Shown: positions 38,489-50,526, counted from the stretch's first letter. The stretch is 64,000 bases of DNA from Oscillospiraceae bacterium (GCA_015067715.1 SVLY01000009.1:1-64000); one strand, 5' to 3'. Program-made: numbers and translations. The notes: generated by a model from the letters alone, not told the origin.

Positions 38489-39265
38489 ATGGGACAGAAA
38501 GTAAATCCGCACGGCATTCGCGTCGGCGTTATCAATGACTGGGATTCCCGCTGGTACGCCAAGAATAAGGACGTCGGCGATCTTATCGTCGAGGACTACA
38601 AGATCAGAGAATACCTGAAGAAGAACCTCTTCGACGCAGGCATCGCCAAGATCGAGATCGAGCGCGACAGCCAGAAAGTTTATATCACCATCCACTGCGC
38701 CCGCCCCGGTTTTGTTATCGGCAAGGGCGGTACCGAGAGCGAAAAGCACAGCCTGGCCGTCAAGAACATGATCGGCAAGGAAGTTGCACTCAACATCATT
38801 GAGATCCGCTCCCCCGATACCAACGCTCAGCTGGTGGCCGAGAACATCGCCGCTCAGCTGGAAAAGAGAACTTCTTTCCGCCGCGCCATGAAGCAGTCCA
38901 TGATGCGCGCCATGAAGTTTGGCGCCAAGGGCATCAAGACCATGTGCGCCGGCCGTCTCGGCGGCGCTGAGATCGCCCGCACCGAGCAGTACCACGAGGG
39001 CACCATTCCCCTGCAGACCCTGCGCGCCGACATCGACTACGGCTTCGCAGAGGCTAAGACCACCTACGGCCGCATAGGCGTTAAGGTTTGGATCTACAAG
39101 GGCGAAGTCCTCACCGGCAGCCCCAGAGAGCATCGTCTCAACGAGGAAAAGAAGGCCGCCGAGGAAAGAGCAAGACAGCCGCGTCGCGACCGTCGCGACG
39201 GTGGCAGAGGCCGTTTCGACAGAAACGACCGCAGACCGCGCAGAAATGAAGGAGGCAATCGGTAA
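38489..39265 (+). CDS. rpsC: 30S ribosomal protein S3
   Basis: [34 protein letters not shown]; Arg/Asp/Gly-rich C-terminal tail. Confidence 0.97.
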   Translation: MGQKVNPHGIRVGVINDWDSRWYAKNKDVGDLIVEDYKIREYLKKNLFDAGIAKIEIERDSQKVYITIHCARPGFVIGKGGTESEKHSLAVKNMIGKEVALNIIEIRSPDTNAQLVAENIAAQLEKRTSFRRAMKQSMMRAMKFGAKGIKTMCAGRLGGAEIARTEQYHEGTIPLQTLRADIDYGFAEAKTTYGRIGVKVWIYKGEVLTGSPREHRLNEEKKAAEERARQPRRDRRDGGRGRFDRNDRRPRRNEGGNR

Positions 39266-39696
39266 TGCTTCTACCCAAGAGAGTTAAGTACAGAAGAGTT
39301 CACAGAGGCCGCCTTAAGGGCAAGGCTCTCCGCGGAAACAAGATTTCCCACGGCGAGTTCGGTCTCGTGGCCCTCGAGCCGGCATGGGTCACCAGCCAGC
39401 AGATCGAGGCAGCCCGTATTGCCATGACCCGCTACATCAAGCGTGGCGGTCAGGTTTGGATCAAGATTTTCCCCGACAAGCCGGTCACTGAGAAGCCCGC
39501 TGAGACCCGAATGGGTTCCGGTAAGGGTTCCCCCGAATACTGGGTGGCAGTGGTCAAGCCCGGCAGAGTTATGTTTGAAATGGCCGGCATCGACGAGGTG
39601 ACCGCCCGCGAAGCCATGAGACTTGCCGGACACAAGCTTCCGATCAAGACCAAGTTCATGGTCCGCGAAGACAACGGAACAGGCGGTGAAGCATAA
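39265..39696 (+). CDS. rplP: 50S ribosomal protein L16
   Basis: [46 protein letters not shown]. Confidence 0.97.
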   Translation: MLLPKRVKYRRVHRGRLKGKALRGNKISHGEFGLVALEPAWVTSQQIEAARIAMTRYIKRGGQVWIKIFPDKPVTEKPAETRMGSGKGSPEYWVAVVKPGRVMFEMAGIDEVTAREAMRLAGHKLPIKTKFMVREDNGTGGEA

Positions 39697-39896
39697 TGAA
39701 AGCAAACGAAATGAAGGGTATGACTGCGGCGGAGTTGCAGAAGAAGATCGCTGATTTGAAGGCCGAGCTCTTCAATCTGCGCTTCCAAAATGCTACCAAC
39801 CAGCTTGAGAATCCCATGAGGATCGCCGAGGTCAAGAAAGACATAGCCCGCGCCAAGACTGTTCTCCGCCAGGCGGAGATCAACGCCAAGGGCTAA
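39696..39896 (+). CDS. rpmC: 50S ribosomal protein L29
   Basis: [35 protein letters not shown]. Confidence 0.96.
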   Translation: MKANEMKGMTAAELQKKIADLKAELFNLRFQNATNQLENPMRIAEVKKDIARAKTVLRQAEINAKG

Positions 39897-39908
39897 GGAG
39901 GAAACAAG

Positions 39909-40172
39909 ATGGCTGAAGAAATCAGAGCTTTCCGGAAGACGAGAGTCGGCACCGTCGTGTCCGATAAGATGGACAAGACCATTGTTGTCGCAGTCCTCGA
40001 GACCTACTCTCATCCGCTTTACAAGAAGACAATCAGAAGAACCTATAAGCTCAAGGCCCACGACGAAAACAACGAGTGCGGCATTGGCGACAGAGTAGAG
40101 GTCATGGAGACCCGCCCCCTGTCCAAGGACAAGAGATGGCGCCTCTCCCAGATCATCGAAAAAGCTAAGTAA
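39909..40172 (+). CDS. rpsQ: 30S ribosomal protein S17
   Basis: [34 protein letters not shown]. Confidence 0.97.
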   Translation: MAEEIRAFRKTRVGTVVSDKMDKTIVVAVLETYSHPLYKKTIRRTYKLKAHDENNECGIGDRVEVMETRPLSKDKRWRLSQIIEKAK

Positions 40173-40187
40173 TAAGGAGGAACCAAC

Positions 40188-40556
40188 GTGATTCAACAGG
40201 AGAGTTTGCTCAAGGTTGCCGATAACAGCGGCGCTAAGGAGCTCAAATGCATCCGTGTTCTCGGCGGCTCCGTCCGGAAATACGGCAACATCGGCGACGT
40301 TATCGTGGCTTCGGTCCGCAAGGCCCAGCCCGGTGGCGCGGTAAAGAAGGGTGACGTTGTTAAGGCTGTCATCGTTCGTTCCGCCAAGGGCGTCCGCCGC
40401 AACGACGGCACTCACATCCGTTTCGACGAGAACGCTGCCGTCATCATCAAAGACGACAAGAACCCCCGCGGGACCCGTATCTTTGGGCCTGTGGCAAGAG
40501 AGCTTCGCGAGAAGGAATACATGAAGATCCTCTCCCTGGCTCCCGAGGTCCTGTAA
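40188..40556 (+). CDS. rplN: 50S ribosomal protein L14
   Basis: [31 protein letters not shown] start. Confidence 0.97.
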   Translation: MIQQESLLKVADNSGAKELKCIRVLGGSVRKYGNIGDVIVASVRKAQPGGAVKKGDVVKAVIVRSAKGVRRNDGTHIRFDENAAVIIKDDKNPRGTRIFGPVARELREKEYMKILSLAPEVL

Positions 40557-40571
40557 GGGAGGAGAGGCACA

Positions 40572-40886
40572 ATGAACAAACTGCACGTTAAGACCGGGGA
40601 TACCGTTGAGATCCTTTCCGGCAAAGAAAAAGGCAAGCGCGGCAAGATCCTCTCCGCTAACCCCGACAAGGGTCTTGTTATCGTTGAAGGCCTGAACATT
40701 CACACCAAGCACAAGAAGGCTCGCCGCCAGACCGAGGAGAGCGAGATCGTCAAGGTCGAAGGCTCCATCCGCGCCTGCAAGGTCATGAAGGTCTGCCCCA
40801 AGTGCGACAAGACCACCCGCCCCGCTCACAAGCTTGTTGACGGCAAGAAGGTTACCGTCTGCAAGAAGTGCGGCGCCGAGATATAA
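40572..40886 (+). CDS. rplX: 50S ribosomal protein L24
   Basis: HVKTGDTVEILSGKEKGKRGKILSANPDKGLVIVEGLN. Confidence 0.96.
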   Translation: MNKLHVKTGDTVEILSGKEKGKRGKILSANPDKGLVIVEGLNIHTKHKKARRQTEESEIVKVEGSIRACKVMKVCPKCDKTTRPAHKLVDGKKVTVCKKCGAEI

Positions 40887-40908
40887 GGCAGGAGGGTAAA
40901 GAAACAAA

Positions 40909-41451
40909 ATGGCAAGACTTAAAGTCAAGTATGTAAACGAAGCCGCTCCGGCTCTTATGAAGAAGTTTGAGTACAAGAGCCCCATGCAGATCCCCAAGCT
41001 GGACAAAGTTATCGTTAACGTCGGCTGTGGCGAAGCAAGAGAGAACTCCAAGGTTCTCGACGCTGTCTGCAGTGATCTTGCTCAGATCACCGGCCAGAAG
41101 GCCGTTCTCACCAAGGCTAAGAAGTCCGTTGCGAACTTCAAGCTCCGTGAAGGCATGAACATCGGCGCGAAGGTCACCCTCCGCGGCGAGAGAATGTACG
41201 AGTTCCTCGACAGACTGTTCAACGTTGCGCTTCCCCGCGTCCGCGACTTCCGCGGCATCAGCGACAGCGCTTTCGACGGCAGAGGCAACTACTCCCTCGG
41301 CCTGAAGGAACAGCTGATCTTCCCCGAGATCGACTTTGATAAGGTCGACAAGGTCAGAGGCATGAACATCGTCATCTGCACCACCGCCAACACCGACGAA
41401 GAAGCGAAGGCGCTGCTCGAGCTCATGGGCGCTCCCTTCGCCAGAGACTAA
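40909..41451 (+). CDS. rplE: 50S ribosomal protein L5
   Basis: [49 protein letters not shown]. Confidence 0.97.
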   Translation: MARLKVKYVNEAAPALMKKFEYKSPMQIPKLDKVIVNVGCGEARENSKVLDAVCSDLAQITGQKAVLTKAKKSVANFKLREGMNIGAKVTLRGERMYEFLDRLFNVALPRVRDFRGISDSAFDGRGNYSLGLKEQLIFPEIDFDKVDKVRGMNIVICTTANTDEEAKALLELMGAPFARD

Positions 41452-41465
41452 GGAGGGTAAAAACA

Positions 41466-41651
41466 ATGGCTAAAAAATCTATGATCCTCAAACAGCAGAG
41501 AGAGCCGAAGTTTTCGACCCGCGCTATGAACAGGTGCAAGATCTGCGGCAGACCCCATGCCTATCTGCGTGATTTCGGCGTGTGCCGTATCTGCTTCCGC
41601 GAGCTTGCGTACAAGGGCCAGATCCCCGGTGTCCGCAAGGCTAGCTGGTAG
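41466..41651 (+). CDS. rpsZ: 30S ribosomal protein S14 type Z (zinc-binding)
   Basis: 61 aa with [38 protein letters not shown] CxxC...CxxC. Confidence 0.96.
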   Translation: MAKKSMILKQQREPKFSTRAMNRCKICGRPHAYLRDFGVCRICFRELAYKGQIPGVRKASW

Positions 41652-41679
41652 GCCAACAGTATTGTAAGGAGGCTGCAAA

Positions 41680-42078
41680 ATGCAAATAACAGATCCGATT
41701 GCCGATATGCTGACCAGGATCCGCAATGCGAGTTCCTATCGTCACTATACGGTCGATATACCCAAGTCGAATGCCAAGAAGGCCATCGCTGAGATCCTGC
41801 TCGAAGAGGGCTACATCAAGGGTGTCCAGTACATCGACGAAGGCGTTCAGGGAACCATCCGTATCACCCTCAAGTACGGCCAGAACAAGGAAGCCGCCAT
41901 CACCGGTCTTCGCCGTGTTTCCAAGCCGGGCCTGAGAGTTTACGCCGGCGTTGAAGATATGCCCAGCGTTCTTAAGGGCATGGGCGTCGCCATCATCTCC
42001 ACCTCCAAGGGCATCGTTACCGACAAGAAGGCCAGAAGCCTTCACGTTGGCGGCGAAGTCATGGCGTTCGTTTGGTAG
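41680..42078 (+). CDS. rpsH: 30S ribosomal protein S8
   Basis: [40 protein letters not shown]. Confidence 0.97.
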   Translation: MQITDPIADMLTRIRNASSYRHYTVDIPKSNAKKAIAEILLEEGYIKGVQYIDEGVQGTIRITLKYGQNKEAAITGLRRVSKPGLRVYAGVEDMPSVLKGMGVAIISTSKGIVTDKKARSLHVGGEVMAFVW

Positions 42079-42091
42079 GAGGTAAGAACAC

Positions 42092-42640
42092 ATGTCAAGA
42101 ATAGGCAGAATGCCGATAGAAATTCCTGCCGGCGTTACCGTCGCAGTTGCTGCGGACAACACCGTCGAAGTCAAGGGCCCCAAGGGCGCTCTTACCCAGA
42201 AGGTCGACTCCCGCATCTCCGTCGCCGTCGAAGGAAATGTTGTTAACGTCACCAGAAGTGACGACGAAAAAGAGTCCCGTTCCATGCACGGCCTTTACCG
42301 CACCCTGATCAGCAACATGGTCACCGGCGTTACCAAGGGCTATTCCAAGGAACTTGAGATCAACGGTGTTGGCTACAGAGCCGCTAAGGAAGGCGACCAG
42401 CTTGTCCTGACCGTCGGTTTCTCCCACCTGGTCAACATCAAAGAACGCGGCGACACCAAGATCGAGGTCCCCGGCCCCAACAAGGTTGTCGTCACCGGTC
42501 CCGATAAGCAGGCCGTTGGTCAGCTTGCCGCCGAGATCCGCGAAGTTCGTCCGCCCGAACCGTACCTTGGCAAGGGCATCAAGTATTCTACAGAGGTCAT
42601 TCGCCGCAAAGAGGGCAAGACCGCTGCGAAGAAGAAATAA
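42092..42640 (+). CDS. rplF: 50S ribosomal protein L6
   Basis: [46 protein letters not shown]. Confidence 0.97.
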   Translation: MSRIGRMPIEIPAGVTVAVAADNTVEVKGPKGALTQKVDSRISVAVEGNVVNVTRSDDEKESRSMHGLYRTLISNMVTGVTKGYSKELEINGVGYRAAKEGDQLVLTVGFSHLVNIKERGDTKIEVPGPNKVVVTGPDKQAVGQLAAEIREVRPPEPYLGKGIKYSTEVIRRKEGKTAAKKK

Positions 42641-42652
42641 GGGGGCAGCGAA

Positions 42653-43012
42653 ATGGTTTCAAAAATGGACAAAAATACCCAGCGTCTTAAGCGTCACCGC
42701 AGAGTGCGCGGTAAGATCTCCGGCACCGCCGAGAGACCCAGACTCAACGTCTACCGCAGCCTCAATCACATATATGCACAGGTCATCGACGATGTCGCCG
42801 GTAAGACCCTCGTTTCCGCTTCCAGCACCGAAAAGGATTTCGGCGCTACCGGCGGCAACAAGGAAGCTGCCCGTAAGGTCGGCAATCTCATCGGCGAACG
42901 CGCCAAGGCAGCAGGCATTGACTGCGTCGTGTTTGACCGTGGCGGATACCTCTATCACGGCCGCGTTCAGGAACTCGCTGAAGGCGCCCGCGAGAGCGGT
43001 CTGCAGTTTTAA
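42653..43012 (+). CDS. rplR: 50S ribosomal protein L18
   Basis: [37 protein letters not shown]. Confidence 0.97.
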   Translation: MVSKMDKNTQRLKRHRRVRGKISGTAERPRLNVYRSLNHIYAQVIDDVAGKTLVSASSTEKDFGATGGNKEAARKVGNLIGERAKAAGIDCVVFDRGGYLYHGRVQELAEGARESGLQF

Positions 43013-43027
43013 CGGGAGGAAAGACAC

Positions 43028-43528
43028 ATGCCTATTAACATCGATCCCAATATCGAGCTTATGGAACGCGTCGTAAGCTTCCACAGCGTTTCCAAGACCG
43101 TCAAGGGCGGCCGCGTCAGAAAGCAGTCCGTTCTTGTAGTCGTCGGCGACGGCAACGGCCTCGTCGGCTACGGCATTGGCAAGGCTAACGAGCTTCCCGA
43201 TGCAATCAAGAAGGCTATCGCCGATGCGAGAAAGAATCTCGTGAGAGTCTCCCTTGTGGGCACCACCGTTCCCCACGAGGCACTCGGCCAGTTCGGTGCA
43301 GCTTCGGTTCTCCTCAAGCCCGCCCCCGAAGGCACCGGCGTTATCGCCGGCGGCCCTGTCCGTCAGGTCATGGAGGCCGCAGGTATCAGAGATATCAGAA
43401 CCAAGTCGCTCCGCTCAAACAACAAGCAGAACGTTGTTGCCGCTACCATCGAGGGTCTCAAGGCCATGAGATGCGCCGAAGAGATCGCAGCTGTCCGCGG
43501 CAAGACTGTTACTGAAGTCAAGGGGTAA
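43028..43528 (+). CDS. rpsE: 30S ribosomal protein S5
   Basis: [51 protein letters not shown]. Confidence 0.97.
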   Translation: MPINIDPNIELMERVVSFHSVSKTVKGGRVRKQSVLVVVGDGNGLVGYGIGKANELPDAIKKAIADARKNLVRVSLVGTTVPHEALGQFGAASVLLKPAPEGTGVIAGGPVRQVMEAAGIRDIRTKSLRSNNKQNVVAATIEGLKAMRCAEEIAAVRGKTVTEVKG

Positions 43529-43534
43529 GCGATC

Positions 43535-43714
43535 ATGGAAAATGTTAAGATCACGCTCGTAAAGAGCCTTTCCGGCAGACATGCCAAGCACATTGCCACC
43601 GCCAACTCCCTGGGTCTTCACAAGATTGGCGACACCACTGTTCAGGTTGACAATGAGTGCACCAAGGGTAAGTACACCCAGATCTCGTACCTTGTCAAGG
43701 TCGAGAAAGCTTAA
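43535..43714 (+). CDS. rpmD: 50S ribosomal protein L30 (below the ORF-track length cutoff)
   Basis: Manual translation: MENVKITLVKSLSGRHAKHIATANSLGLHKIGDTTVQVDNECTKGKYTQISYLVKVEKA; between rpsE and rplO. Confidence 0.95.
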   Translation: MENVKITLVKSLSGRHAKHIATANSLGLHKIGDTTVQVDNECTKGKYTQISYLVKVEKA

Positions 43715-43726
43715 GGAGGTAAGGCA

Positions 43727-44170
43727 ATGAAGCTTAACGAATTATCTCCCGCAGCCGGCTCCGTCAGACCCAACTACCGTAAGGGCCGCGGCATCGGCTC
43801 CGGCAACGGCAAGACTGCCGGCAAGGGCCACAAGGGCCAGAACGCTCGCTCCGGCGGCGGTGTCAGACCCGGCTTTGAAGGCGGCCAGATGCCTATCAGC
43901 AGAAGACTTCCGATGAAGGGCTTCAACAACAAGAACTTCACCACTGTCTATGCTATCGTCAACGTCTCCGACCTCAACTGCTTTGAGGAAGGCACCGTTG
44001 TTACTGTTGAGGAGCTTATCTCCATGGGTCTCGTCAAGAAGACCTACGACGGTGTTAAGATCCTTGGCAACGGCGAGCTCACCAAAAAGCTCACAGTCCG
44101 CGCATCCGCGTTCTCTGCCAGCGCCGAAGAGAAGATCAAGGCACTTGGCGGCAACGCAGAGGTGATATAG
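43727..44170 (+). CDS. rplO: 50S ribosomal protein L15
   Basis: [66 protein letters not shown]. Confidence 0.97.
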   Translation: MKLNELSPAAGSVRPNYRKGRGIGSGNGKTAGKGHKGQNARSGGGVRPGFEGGQMPISRRLPMKGFNNKNFTTVYAIVNVSDLNCFEEGTVVTVEELISMGLVKKTYDGVKILGNGELTKKLTVRASAFSASAEEKIKALGGNAEVI

Positions 44171-44171
44171 T

Positions 44172-45503
44172 ATGTTTAAGACGCTGGTAAACGCATGGAA
44201 GGTTGCGGACCTTCGTAAGAAAATACTGTTTACCGTAGCGATTCTTGTTATTTACAGATTCGGTAACGCTGTTCCGATCCCGTTCATCAACGCCGAAGCC
44301 CTGAGCCAGCTCTTTATGGACAACGGAGAGAACGTGCTCTACGGTTACCTCAATCTTTTGACCGGTGGTTCCTTTACGTCGTGCACCGTCTTCGCTCTTT
44401 CCATCACGCCGTACATCACCGCTTCGATTATAGTTCAGCTTCTTACCATGGCTATCCCCGCCCTCGAGAGAATGATCAAAGAGGGCGGCGAGGAAGGCCG
44501 CAAGAAGCAGGCCAAGATCATGCGCTACGCCGCAGTTGCTCTGGGTCTGATCGAAGGTTTCGTCTACTATCTCACCCTTTACCGCAATAACATCATTGCC
44601 GAGGGCGTCTTCGTTGCAGAAGGCGGCACTTTCGACACCATCCTGGTTGGCGCGATCATCGTCATGACCTTCGCCGCCGGTACTGCAGTCGTTATGTGGC
44701 TCGGCGAGCTTATCAATGACCACGGCATCGGCAACGGCATCTCCATGATCCTCTTTGCCGGTATCGTATCCCGTCTGCCCGTCAGCATCGGTTCCATCTG
44801 GAACTTCATCGCCGGCGGCAACAAGCTCAACGTTGGCAACCTCATCATTGCCGTCGTTCTGCTTCTGGTCTCTGTTGTTCTGGTTGGCTTTGTTGTCTGG
44901 GTCACCAACGCCGAGCGCCGCATCACCGTTCAGTATGCCAAGCGCGTTGTGGGTCGCAAGATCTACGGCGGACAGTCCAGCTACATTCCCATGAAGGTCA
45001 ACATGACCGGCGTTATGCCCATCATCTTCGCATCCAGCATCGTGAGCATTCCTGCCATGATCGCCGGCTTCTTCAATGCTCCTGCAGAGGGAAGCTTCTG
45101 GGATGTGTTCCTTGATATCGTTAACGCCCCCTCTCCTGTGTACATCGTTCTCTACTTCCTGCTGATCATTGCTTTCTCCTTCTTCTACGCTTACGCGCAG
45201 TTCAATCCCATCGAGATCGCAAACAACATGAAGCAGAACGGCGGATTCATCCCCGGCCTTCGTCCGGGCAGACCCTCCGCAGCGTACATCAGCAGAGTGC
45301 TGAAGAACGTCACTGTTCTCGGCGCCGTGTTCCTTGGCCTGGTGGCCGTGCTCCCGATCATCGTGAGCGCGTTCTCCGCCGAGCTGAGCAATATGGCCCT
45401 TGGCGGCACCACCCTCCTCATCGTTGTCGGTGTTGCCCTTGAGACGGTCAATCAGCTTGAGACGCAGCTCGTTATGCGTCATTATAAAGGATTCCTTAAC
45501 TAA
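44172..45503 (+). CDS. secY: Preprotein translocase subunit SecY
   Basis: MFKTLVNAWKVADLRKKILFTVAILVIYRFGNAVPIPFIN; 10-TM pattern. Confidence 0.97.
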   Translation: MFKTLVNAWKVADLRKKILFTVAILVIYRFGNAVPIPFINAEALSQLFMDNGENVLYGYLNLLTGGSFTSCTVFALSITPYITASIIVQLLTMAIPALERMIKEGGEEGRKKQAKIMRYAAVALGLIEGFVYYLTLYRNNIIAEGVFVAEGGTFDTILVGAIIVMTFAAGTAVVMWLGELINDHGIGNGISMILFAGIVSRLPVSIGSIWNFIAGGNKLNVGNLIIAVVLLLVSVVLVGFVVWVTNAERRITVQYAKRVVGRKIYGGQSSYIPMKVNMTGVMPIIFASSIVSIPAMIAGFFNAPAEGSFWDVFLDIVNAPSPVYIVLYFLLIIAFSFFYAYAQFNPIEIANNMKQNGGFIPGLRPGRPSAAYISRVLKNVTVLGAVFLGLVAVLPIIVSAFSAELSNMALGGTTLLIVVGVALETVNQLETQLVMRHYKGFLN

Positions 45504-45517
45504 CGGGGGAAAACGCA

Positions 45518-46150
45518 GTGAGAATAATTCTATTCGGAGGACCCGGAGCCGGCAAGGGCACTCAGGCATCTGCCATGTGTGCCAGACTCGGAATTCCGTC
45601 CGTTTCGACCGGAAATATCATTCGCGAAGCCATTTCAACCGGCTCTTCCCTGGGTGTGGAGTTCAAGAAGTACACGGATAAGGGCGAGCTTGTTCCCGAC
45701 AGCCTTGTCATCGACATGCTGAAGGAACGTATCGCGCGTCCCGACTGTGCTAACGGATATATTCTCGACGGTTTCCCCAGAAGCATTCCCCAGGCCGAGG
45801 CCCTTGATGAAATGGGCGTTGAGATCGACGCTGTGGTAAGCCTTGAGGTTTCCGACGAGGCAATCGAAAGACGCATGACGGGCCGCAGAGTGTGCCCCAA
45901 GTGCGGAGAATCCTTCCACCTCGTTTACAATCCGCCCAAGGTCGAAATGACCTGCGACAAGTGCGGAGCTGCTCTTGTTCAGCGCTCCGACGACAAAGCG
46001 GAGACTGTCCGTGAGAGACTTAAGGTCTATCACAGCCAGACCGAGCCTGCAAAGGCTTACTACGAGGCCAAAGGCAAGCTTAAGAAGATCGACGGAAGCG
46101 GAAACGTTGAAGCGATCACAGCGCTCATCTTCGAAGCGCTGGGTTTATAA
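45518..46150 (+). CDS. adk: Adenylate kinase (zinc LID type)
   Basis: IILFGGPGAGKGTQA; CPKCGESFHLVYNPPKVEMTCDKCGAAL; GTG start. Confidence 0.97.
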   Translation: MRIILFGGPGAGKGTQASAMCARLGIPSVSTGNIIREAISTGSSLGVEFKKYTDKGELVPDSLVIDMLKERIARPDCANGYILDGFPRSIPQAEALDEMGVEIDAVVSLEVSDEAIERRMTGRRVCPKCGESFHLVYNPPKVEMTCDKCGAALVQRSDDKAETVRERLKVYHSQTEPAKAYYEAKGKLKKIDGSGNVEAITALIFEALGL

Positions 46151-46152
46151 GT

Positions 46153-46950
46153 ATGATAACCAACGCAGTTATGGATGATATCCATATAAAGAGCAAACAC
46201 TGGGAAATTGAGCGCATGCGCAAAGCGGGCAAGGCAACCTCGGCGGCAAGAGAAGCCGCCAGGGCTGCCGTCGCCCCGGGTGTCACCACCGGTTATATCA
46301 ACGAGGTGGTCATAGAGACCCTGAAAAAATGCGGAGCAAAGGCGAGCTTTTATCACCAGCAGGGTTATCCCGAATATCCTCTCTATCCCGCCTGCGTTTG
46401 CGTTTCTGTGAACGACGAGGTCATCCACGGTATCCCCGGAAGCAGAGTTATCTGCGAGGGCGACATCGTCTCCATAGACGTGGGCGCTGAGATAGACGGG
46501 TTCCACGGAGATTCCGCCGTAACAGTTGCGGTGGGCAGTGTCTCGGCAGAGGCACAGCGGCTGATCGATGTGACTCGGGAGTGCTTTTTCAAGGGCGTTG
46601 AAAAGGCGGTTGTCGGAAACCGGATACGGGATATTGCGGCAGCAGTTGGCAGACATGCCGAAAACGCCGGCTTCTCGGTGGTCAGAGGCTATACCGGACA
46701 CGGTATCGGCCGGGACCTTCACGAGGGCCCCACGGTCCCAAACTCTCTGCACGAGCACTTCCCGGACCTGGACGTTGTCCTGGTTCCCGGAATGACCTTC
46801 TGCATTGAGCCCATGATCAACATGGGAGGACACAGGATCCGGCTTATGCCGGACGGATGGACCGTCAAGACCAGGGACAAGAGCCTGTCGGCTCATTACG
46901 AGCACACCGTGCTCATCACCGACAGCGGTCCCGAGCTTCTGACGGAATAA
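46153..46950 (+). CDS. map: Methionine aminopeptidase type I
   Basis: [61 protein letters not shown]. Confidence 0.96.
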   Translation: MITNAVMDDIHIKSKHWEIERMRKAGKATSAAREAARAAVAPGVTTGYINEVVIETLKKCGAKASFYHQQGYPEYPLYPACVCVSVNDEVIHGIPGSRVICEGDIVSIDVGAEIDGFHGDSAVTVAVGSVSAEAQRLIDVTRECFFKGVEKAVVGNRIRDIAAAVGRHAENAGFSVVRGYTGHGIGRDLHEGPTVPNSLHEHFPDLDVVLVPGMTFCIEPMINMGGHRIRLMPDGWTVKTRDKSLSAHYEHTVLITDSGPELLTE

Positions 46951-46982
46951 GTTATCATAATTATAAAAAAAGGAGCTTAACG

Positions 46983-47201
46983 ATGCCTAAGGACGATGTA
47001 ATCGAGCTTGAAGGTGTAGTGACTGAAGCGCTTCCGAACGCTATGTTCAGAGTGGAGCTGTCCAACGGACACAAGATACTCGCCCACATATCGGGAAAGC
47101 TGCGTATGCACTATATCAGAATACTTCCCGGAGACAAGGTGACCATTGAAATGTCGCCCTACGACCTCTCCAAGGGACGTATCACATGGAGAACTAAGTA
47201 A
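46983..47201 (+). CDS. infA: Translation initiation factor IF-1
   Basis: [71 protein letters not shown]; 72 aa. Confidence 0.97.
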   Translation: MPKDDVIELEGVVTEALPNAMFRVELSNGHKILAHISGKLRMHYIRILPGDKVTIEMSPYDLSKGRITWRTK

Positions 47202-47277
47202 ACGGCCCCGAGCCGAGTTTCATCGGATGACATAAGACATCATCCGGGTGTGCGCAATTAATAAGGAGGCCACATAA

Positions 47278-47394
47278 ATGAAGGTAAGACCGTCTGTCAG
47301 ACCTATGTGCGACAAGTGCAAGGTCATCAAGCGCAAGGGCAAGGTCATGGTTATCTGCCCCAGCGATCCCAAGCATAAACAGAGACAGGGCTAA
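47278..47394 (+). CDS. rpmJ: 50S ribosomal protein L36 (below the ORF-track length cutoff)
   Basis: Manual translation: [38 protein letters not shown]. Confidence 0.96.
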   Translation: MKVRPSVRPMCDKCKVIKRKGKVMVICPSDPKHKQRQG

Positions 47395-47417
47395 TTAACA
47401 GGAGGTGCAATAAACAC

Positions 47418-47786
47418 ATGGCACGTATAGCCGGCGTTGATCTGCCCAGAGAGAAGAGAGTCGAGATCGGACTCACTTACATCTACGGTATTGGCAGAAA
47501 AATATCCAATGACATCCTCAAGGCCTGTGGTGTCAACCCCGATACCCGCGTTAAGGACCTCACCGACGACGAGATTGCAAAGCTGCGTGAGCAGATCGAC
47601 AACAATCACCGCGTTGAAGGCGACCTTCGCAGAGATATCGCACTCGACATCAAGCGCCTCATTGAGATCGGCAGCTACAGAGGCAGCCGCCACAGAAAAG
47701 GCCTTCCTGTCAGAGGGCAGCGTACTAAGACGAATGCCCGTACTCGCAAGGGTCCCAGAAAGACCATCGCGAACAAGAAGCAGTAA
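47418..47786 (+). CDS. rpsM: 30S ribosomal protein S13
   Basis: [30 protein letters not shown]. Confidence 0.97.
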   Translation: MARIAGVDLPREKRVEIGLTYIYGIGRKISNDILKACGVNPDTRVKDLTDDEIAKLREQIDNNHRVEGDLRRDIALDIKRLIEIGSYRGSRHRKGLPVRGQRTKTNARTRKGPRKTIANKKQ

Positions 47787-47800
47787 GGAGGCTAAGCTAA

Positions 47801-48205
47801 ATGGCTAAAGTTCAGGCTAAGAAGGCTGCGGTCACCCGCAAGCGTCGCGAGAAAAAGAATGTAGAAAAGGGTGCGGCCCACATCCGCGCCAGCTTTAACA
47901 ACACCATCGTTACCATCACTGACCTTGCCGGTAACGCAGTTTCGTGGGCATCTGCCGGCGGACTTGGCTTCAAGGGCTCCAGAAAGAGCACTCCCTTCGC
48001 CGCTCAGTCCACCGCCGAAGCTGCCGCGAAGACCGCTGTTGATTACGGCATGAAGACTGTTGAAGTCTACGTCAAGGGTCCCGGTCAGGGCCGTGAGTCT
48101 GCCATCCGCGCTCTTCAGTCCGCAGGACTTGAAGTCTGCATGATCAAGGACGTCACCCCGATCCCCCACAACGGCTGCCGCCCGCCCAAGAGACGTCGCG
48201 TCTAA
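47801..48205 (+). CDS. rpsK: 30S ribosomal protein S11
   Basis: [46 protein letters not shown]. Confidence 0.97.
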   Translation: MAKVQAKKAAVTRKRREKKNVEKGAAHIRASFNNTIVTITDLAGNAVSWASAGGLGFKGSRKSTPFAAQSTAEAAAKTAVDYGMKTVEVYVKGPGQGRESAIRALQSAGLEVCMIKDVTPIPHNGCRPPKRRRV

Positions 48206-48240
48206 GGCAGTTTCGTTAGATTATTGGAGGTTATTTAACT

Positions 48241-48870
48241 ATGGCAAGATATACTGAAGCGGTCTGCCGCCTCTGCCGCAGAGAGAACCAGAAGCTCTTC
48301 CTTAAGGGCGACAAGTGCTTTAGCGGCAAGTGCCCCCAGGAGAAGAGATCCTACGCTCCCGGTCAGCACGGCCAGGCCCGTACCAGAAAGCCCTCTGAAT
48401 ACTCCCTGCAGCTGAGAGAAAAGCAGAAGACCAAGCGCTTCTACGGCATCAGCGAGAGCCAGATGGAGAAGTACTTTAACATGGCCACCAAGCGCAAGGG
48501 CATCACCGGTGAGAACATGCTCGCCATCCTTGAGTCCAGACTTGACAACGTGGTCTACCGCATGGGTCTTGCAATGTCCCGCCCCGAGGCCAGACAGCTT
48601 GTTAACCATGCCCACTTTAAGGTCAATGGCCATAAGGTCAACATCCCCTCTTACCTTGTCAAGGTCGGCGACGTTATCGAACTGAGAGACAAGAGCCGTT
48701 CCACTGACAAGATCAAGGCCGTTCTCGAGGCCAATTCCGCCAAGCCCACTCCGAAGTGGCTGGACGTTGATATTGAGAACTTCCGCGCCAAGGTCGCCGC
48801 TGTCCCCGCCAGAGAGGATATCGACCTTCCCGTCGAAGAGCACCTCATCGTCGAGCTTTTCTCCAAGTAA
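48241..48870 (+). CDS. rpsD: 30S ribosomal protein S4
   Basis: [43 protein letters not shown]. Confidence 0.97.
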   Translation: MARYTEAVCRLCRRENQKLFLKGDKCFSGKCPQEKRSYAPGQHGQARTRKPSEYSLQLREKQKTKRFYGISESQMEKYFNMATKRKGITGENMLAILESRLDNVVYRMGLAMSRPEARQLVNHAHFKVNGHKVNIPSYLVKVGDVIELRDKSRSTDKIKAVLEANSAKPTPKWLDVDIENFRAKVAAVPAREDIDLPVEEHLIVELFSK

Positions 48871-48913
48871 TAATTCACCGAAGGTGTTTGCCGGATCTTT
48901 TGTTGCGTGTATG

Positions 48914-48957
48914 TGGGTTCCCTTTCAGCGTGAGAAAGACGCTGCATAAAACCCACA
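48914..48957 (+). other. Nested hairpin in rpsD-rpoA intergenic region
   Basis: GTGGGTT...CAGCGT-gagaaag-ACGCTG...AACCCAC. Confidence 0.55.
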
Positions 48958-49053
48958 GATTACGCCACGGAGGGAAGGCAGACAAAGGCCTGGCAGCCCT
49001 CAAAGGCATGCAACCGACGCCGGCACGTCCGGCGACTGAAACGGAGGGTTTTC

Positions 49054-50004
49054 ATGACAGAATTTATCAATCCGACAATAGAGTGCGTGGAAGTTACCGA
49101 AGACGGCTCCTACGGCAAGTTTGTTGTTGAACCGCTCCAGCGCGGTTACGGCACTACTCTGGGCAACTCCATGAGAAGAGTTCTGCTCTCTTCTCTTGAA
49201 GGCACTGCTATCACCGCGGTTAAGATCGCCGGTGTTCAGCACGAGTTTTCCACCATCCCCGGAGTCAAAGAGGACGTCACTCAGATCGTTCTCAACCTCA
49301 AGCAGGTCGTTGCCAAGCTTCACAGAGGCGGCCCCAAGACCATGTACATTGAGGCTTCCGGTAAGACCGAGATCGTCGCCGGCGATATCATCGGCGACAG
49401 CGACGTTGAGATCCTTAACCCGGACCTTCACATTGCCACCCTTGAAGAAGACGCCCGTCTTTCCATGGAGCTCACCTTCAACCGCGGCAAGGGATACGTT
49501 TCTGCGGATAAGAACAAGCCCGCCCAGACCATTATCGGTCTGATCCCGATCGACTCCATCTACACCCCCGTACTCAAGGTCAATTATACAGTCGAGAACA
49601 CCCGTGTCGGCGACTCCGTCGACAACGACAAGCTCACCCTTGAAGTCTGGACCGACAAAACGCTCACCGCGGCCGACGCCGTTTCTCTGAGCGCCAGAAT
49701 TCTGACAGATCTTCTGTCCCTGTTCATCGGCCTTTCCAAGGACGTTGCCACCGCTCCCGCCCAGGCGGTTTCTGCGGACGACAACAAGAGCGCTGCTATC
49801 GACTCTATGACAATTGAAGAGCTGGACCTCTCTGTCCGCAGCTTCAACTGTCTCAAGCGTGCAAACATTAACACTGTCGGCGAACTCGTCAACTGCTCCG
49901 AAGAGGACATGATGAGAGTCAGGAACCTCGGAAGAAAGTCCCTGGAAGAAGTTATCAACAAGCTTTCCAGCCTTGGCCTTTCCCTTGCATCCGAGGACAG
50001 GTAA
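49054..50004 (+). CDS. rpoA: DNA-directed RNA polymerase subunit alpha
   Basis: [28 protein letters not shown]-terminal [24 protein letters not shown]. Confidence 0.97.
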   Translation: MTEFINPTIECVEVTEDGSYGKFVVEPLQRGYGTTLGNSMRRVLLSSLEGTAITAVKIAGVQHEFSTIPGVKEDVTQIVLNLKQVVAKLHRGGPKTMYIEASGKTEIVAGDIIGDSDVEILNPDLHIATLEEDARLSMELTFNRGKGYVSADKNKPAQTIIGLIPIDSIYTPVLKVNYTVENTRVGDSVDNDKLTLEVWTDKTLTAADAVSLSARILTDLLSLFIGLSKDVATAPAQAVSADDNKSAAIDSMTIEELDLSVRSFNCLKRANINTVGELVNCSEEDMMRVRNLGRKSLEEVINKLSSLGLSLASEDR

Positions 50005-50098
50005 TTCCACTAAGCCGGATTCCTTAGACCGCTGACATTCGATTTTTCGGGGCACTGACTCGAGTCACCCCTGCCCCGTAAGTTAGGAGGATAATTCA

Positions 50099-50440
50099 AT
50101 GCCCGGAACTCGCAAGCTCGGCAGACCGACCGATCACCGTAAGGCTATGCTCCGCGGAATGGTTACCTATCTTTTCGAAAACGGAAAGATCGAGACCACC
50201 GTTTACAGAGCCAAGGAAGTCCGTCCGATCGCCGAAAAGATGATCACCTTAGCAAAGAATCCCACTCTTGCCAACAAGAGAGCCCTTCTTGGTTATATCA
50301 CCAAGGAAGCTGTTGTTTATAAGCTCATCAACGAGATCGCACCCAAGTACGAAGAGCGTAACGGCGGTTACACCCGCATTGTCCGCACCGGCATGCGCCG
50401 CGGCGACGCTGCTGAGATGGGTATCATCGAGCTCATCTGA
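50099..50440 (+). CDS. rplQ: 50S ribosomal protein L17
   Basis: [53 protein letters not shown]. Confidence 0.97.
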   Translation: MPGTRKLGRPTDHRKAMLRGMVTYLFENGKIETTVYRAKEVRPIAEKMITLAKNPTLANKRALLGYITKEAVVYKLINEIAPKYEERNGGYTRIVRTGMRRGDAAEMGIIELI

Positions 50441-50484
50441 GCTGACTTCAGGTTAACTTAGTTTTAAGCAATACCTCAGTCTTT

Positions 50485-50526
50485 AAGGGTATTGTCCCAA
50501 TCATCCGGCATTGGGACAATACCCTT
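50485..50526 (+). terminator. Terminator of the ribosomal protein cluster
   Basis: 16-bp stem AAGGGTATTGTCCCAA / TTGGGACAATACCCTT followed by TGCTTTT. Confidence 0.8.

Noticed and set aside
44136-45569. 477-aa minus-strand ORF opposite secY
   Set aside because: Antisense shadow of secY; Asp/Glu/His/Asn-rich as expected from reverse-complemented membrane codons
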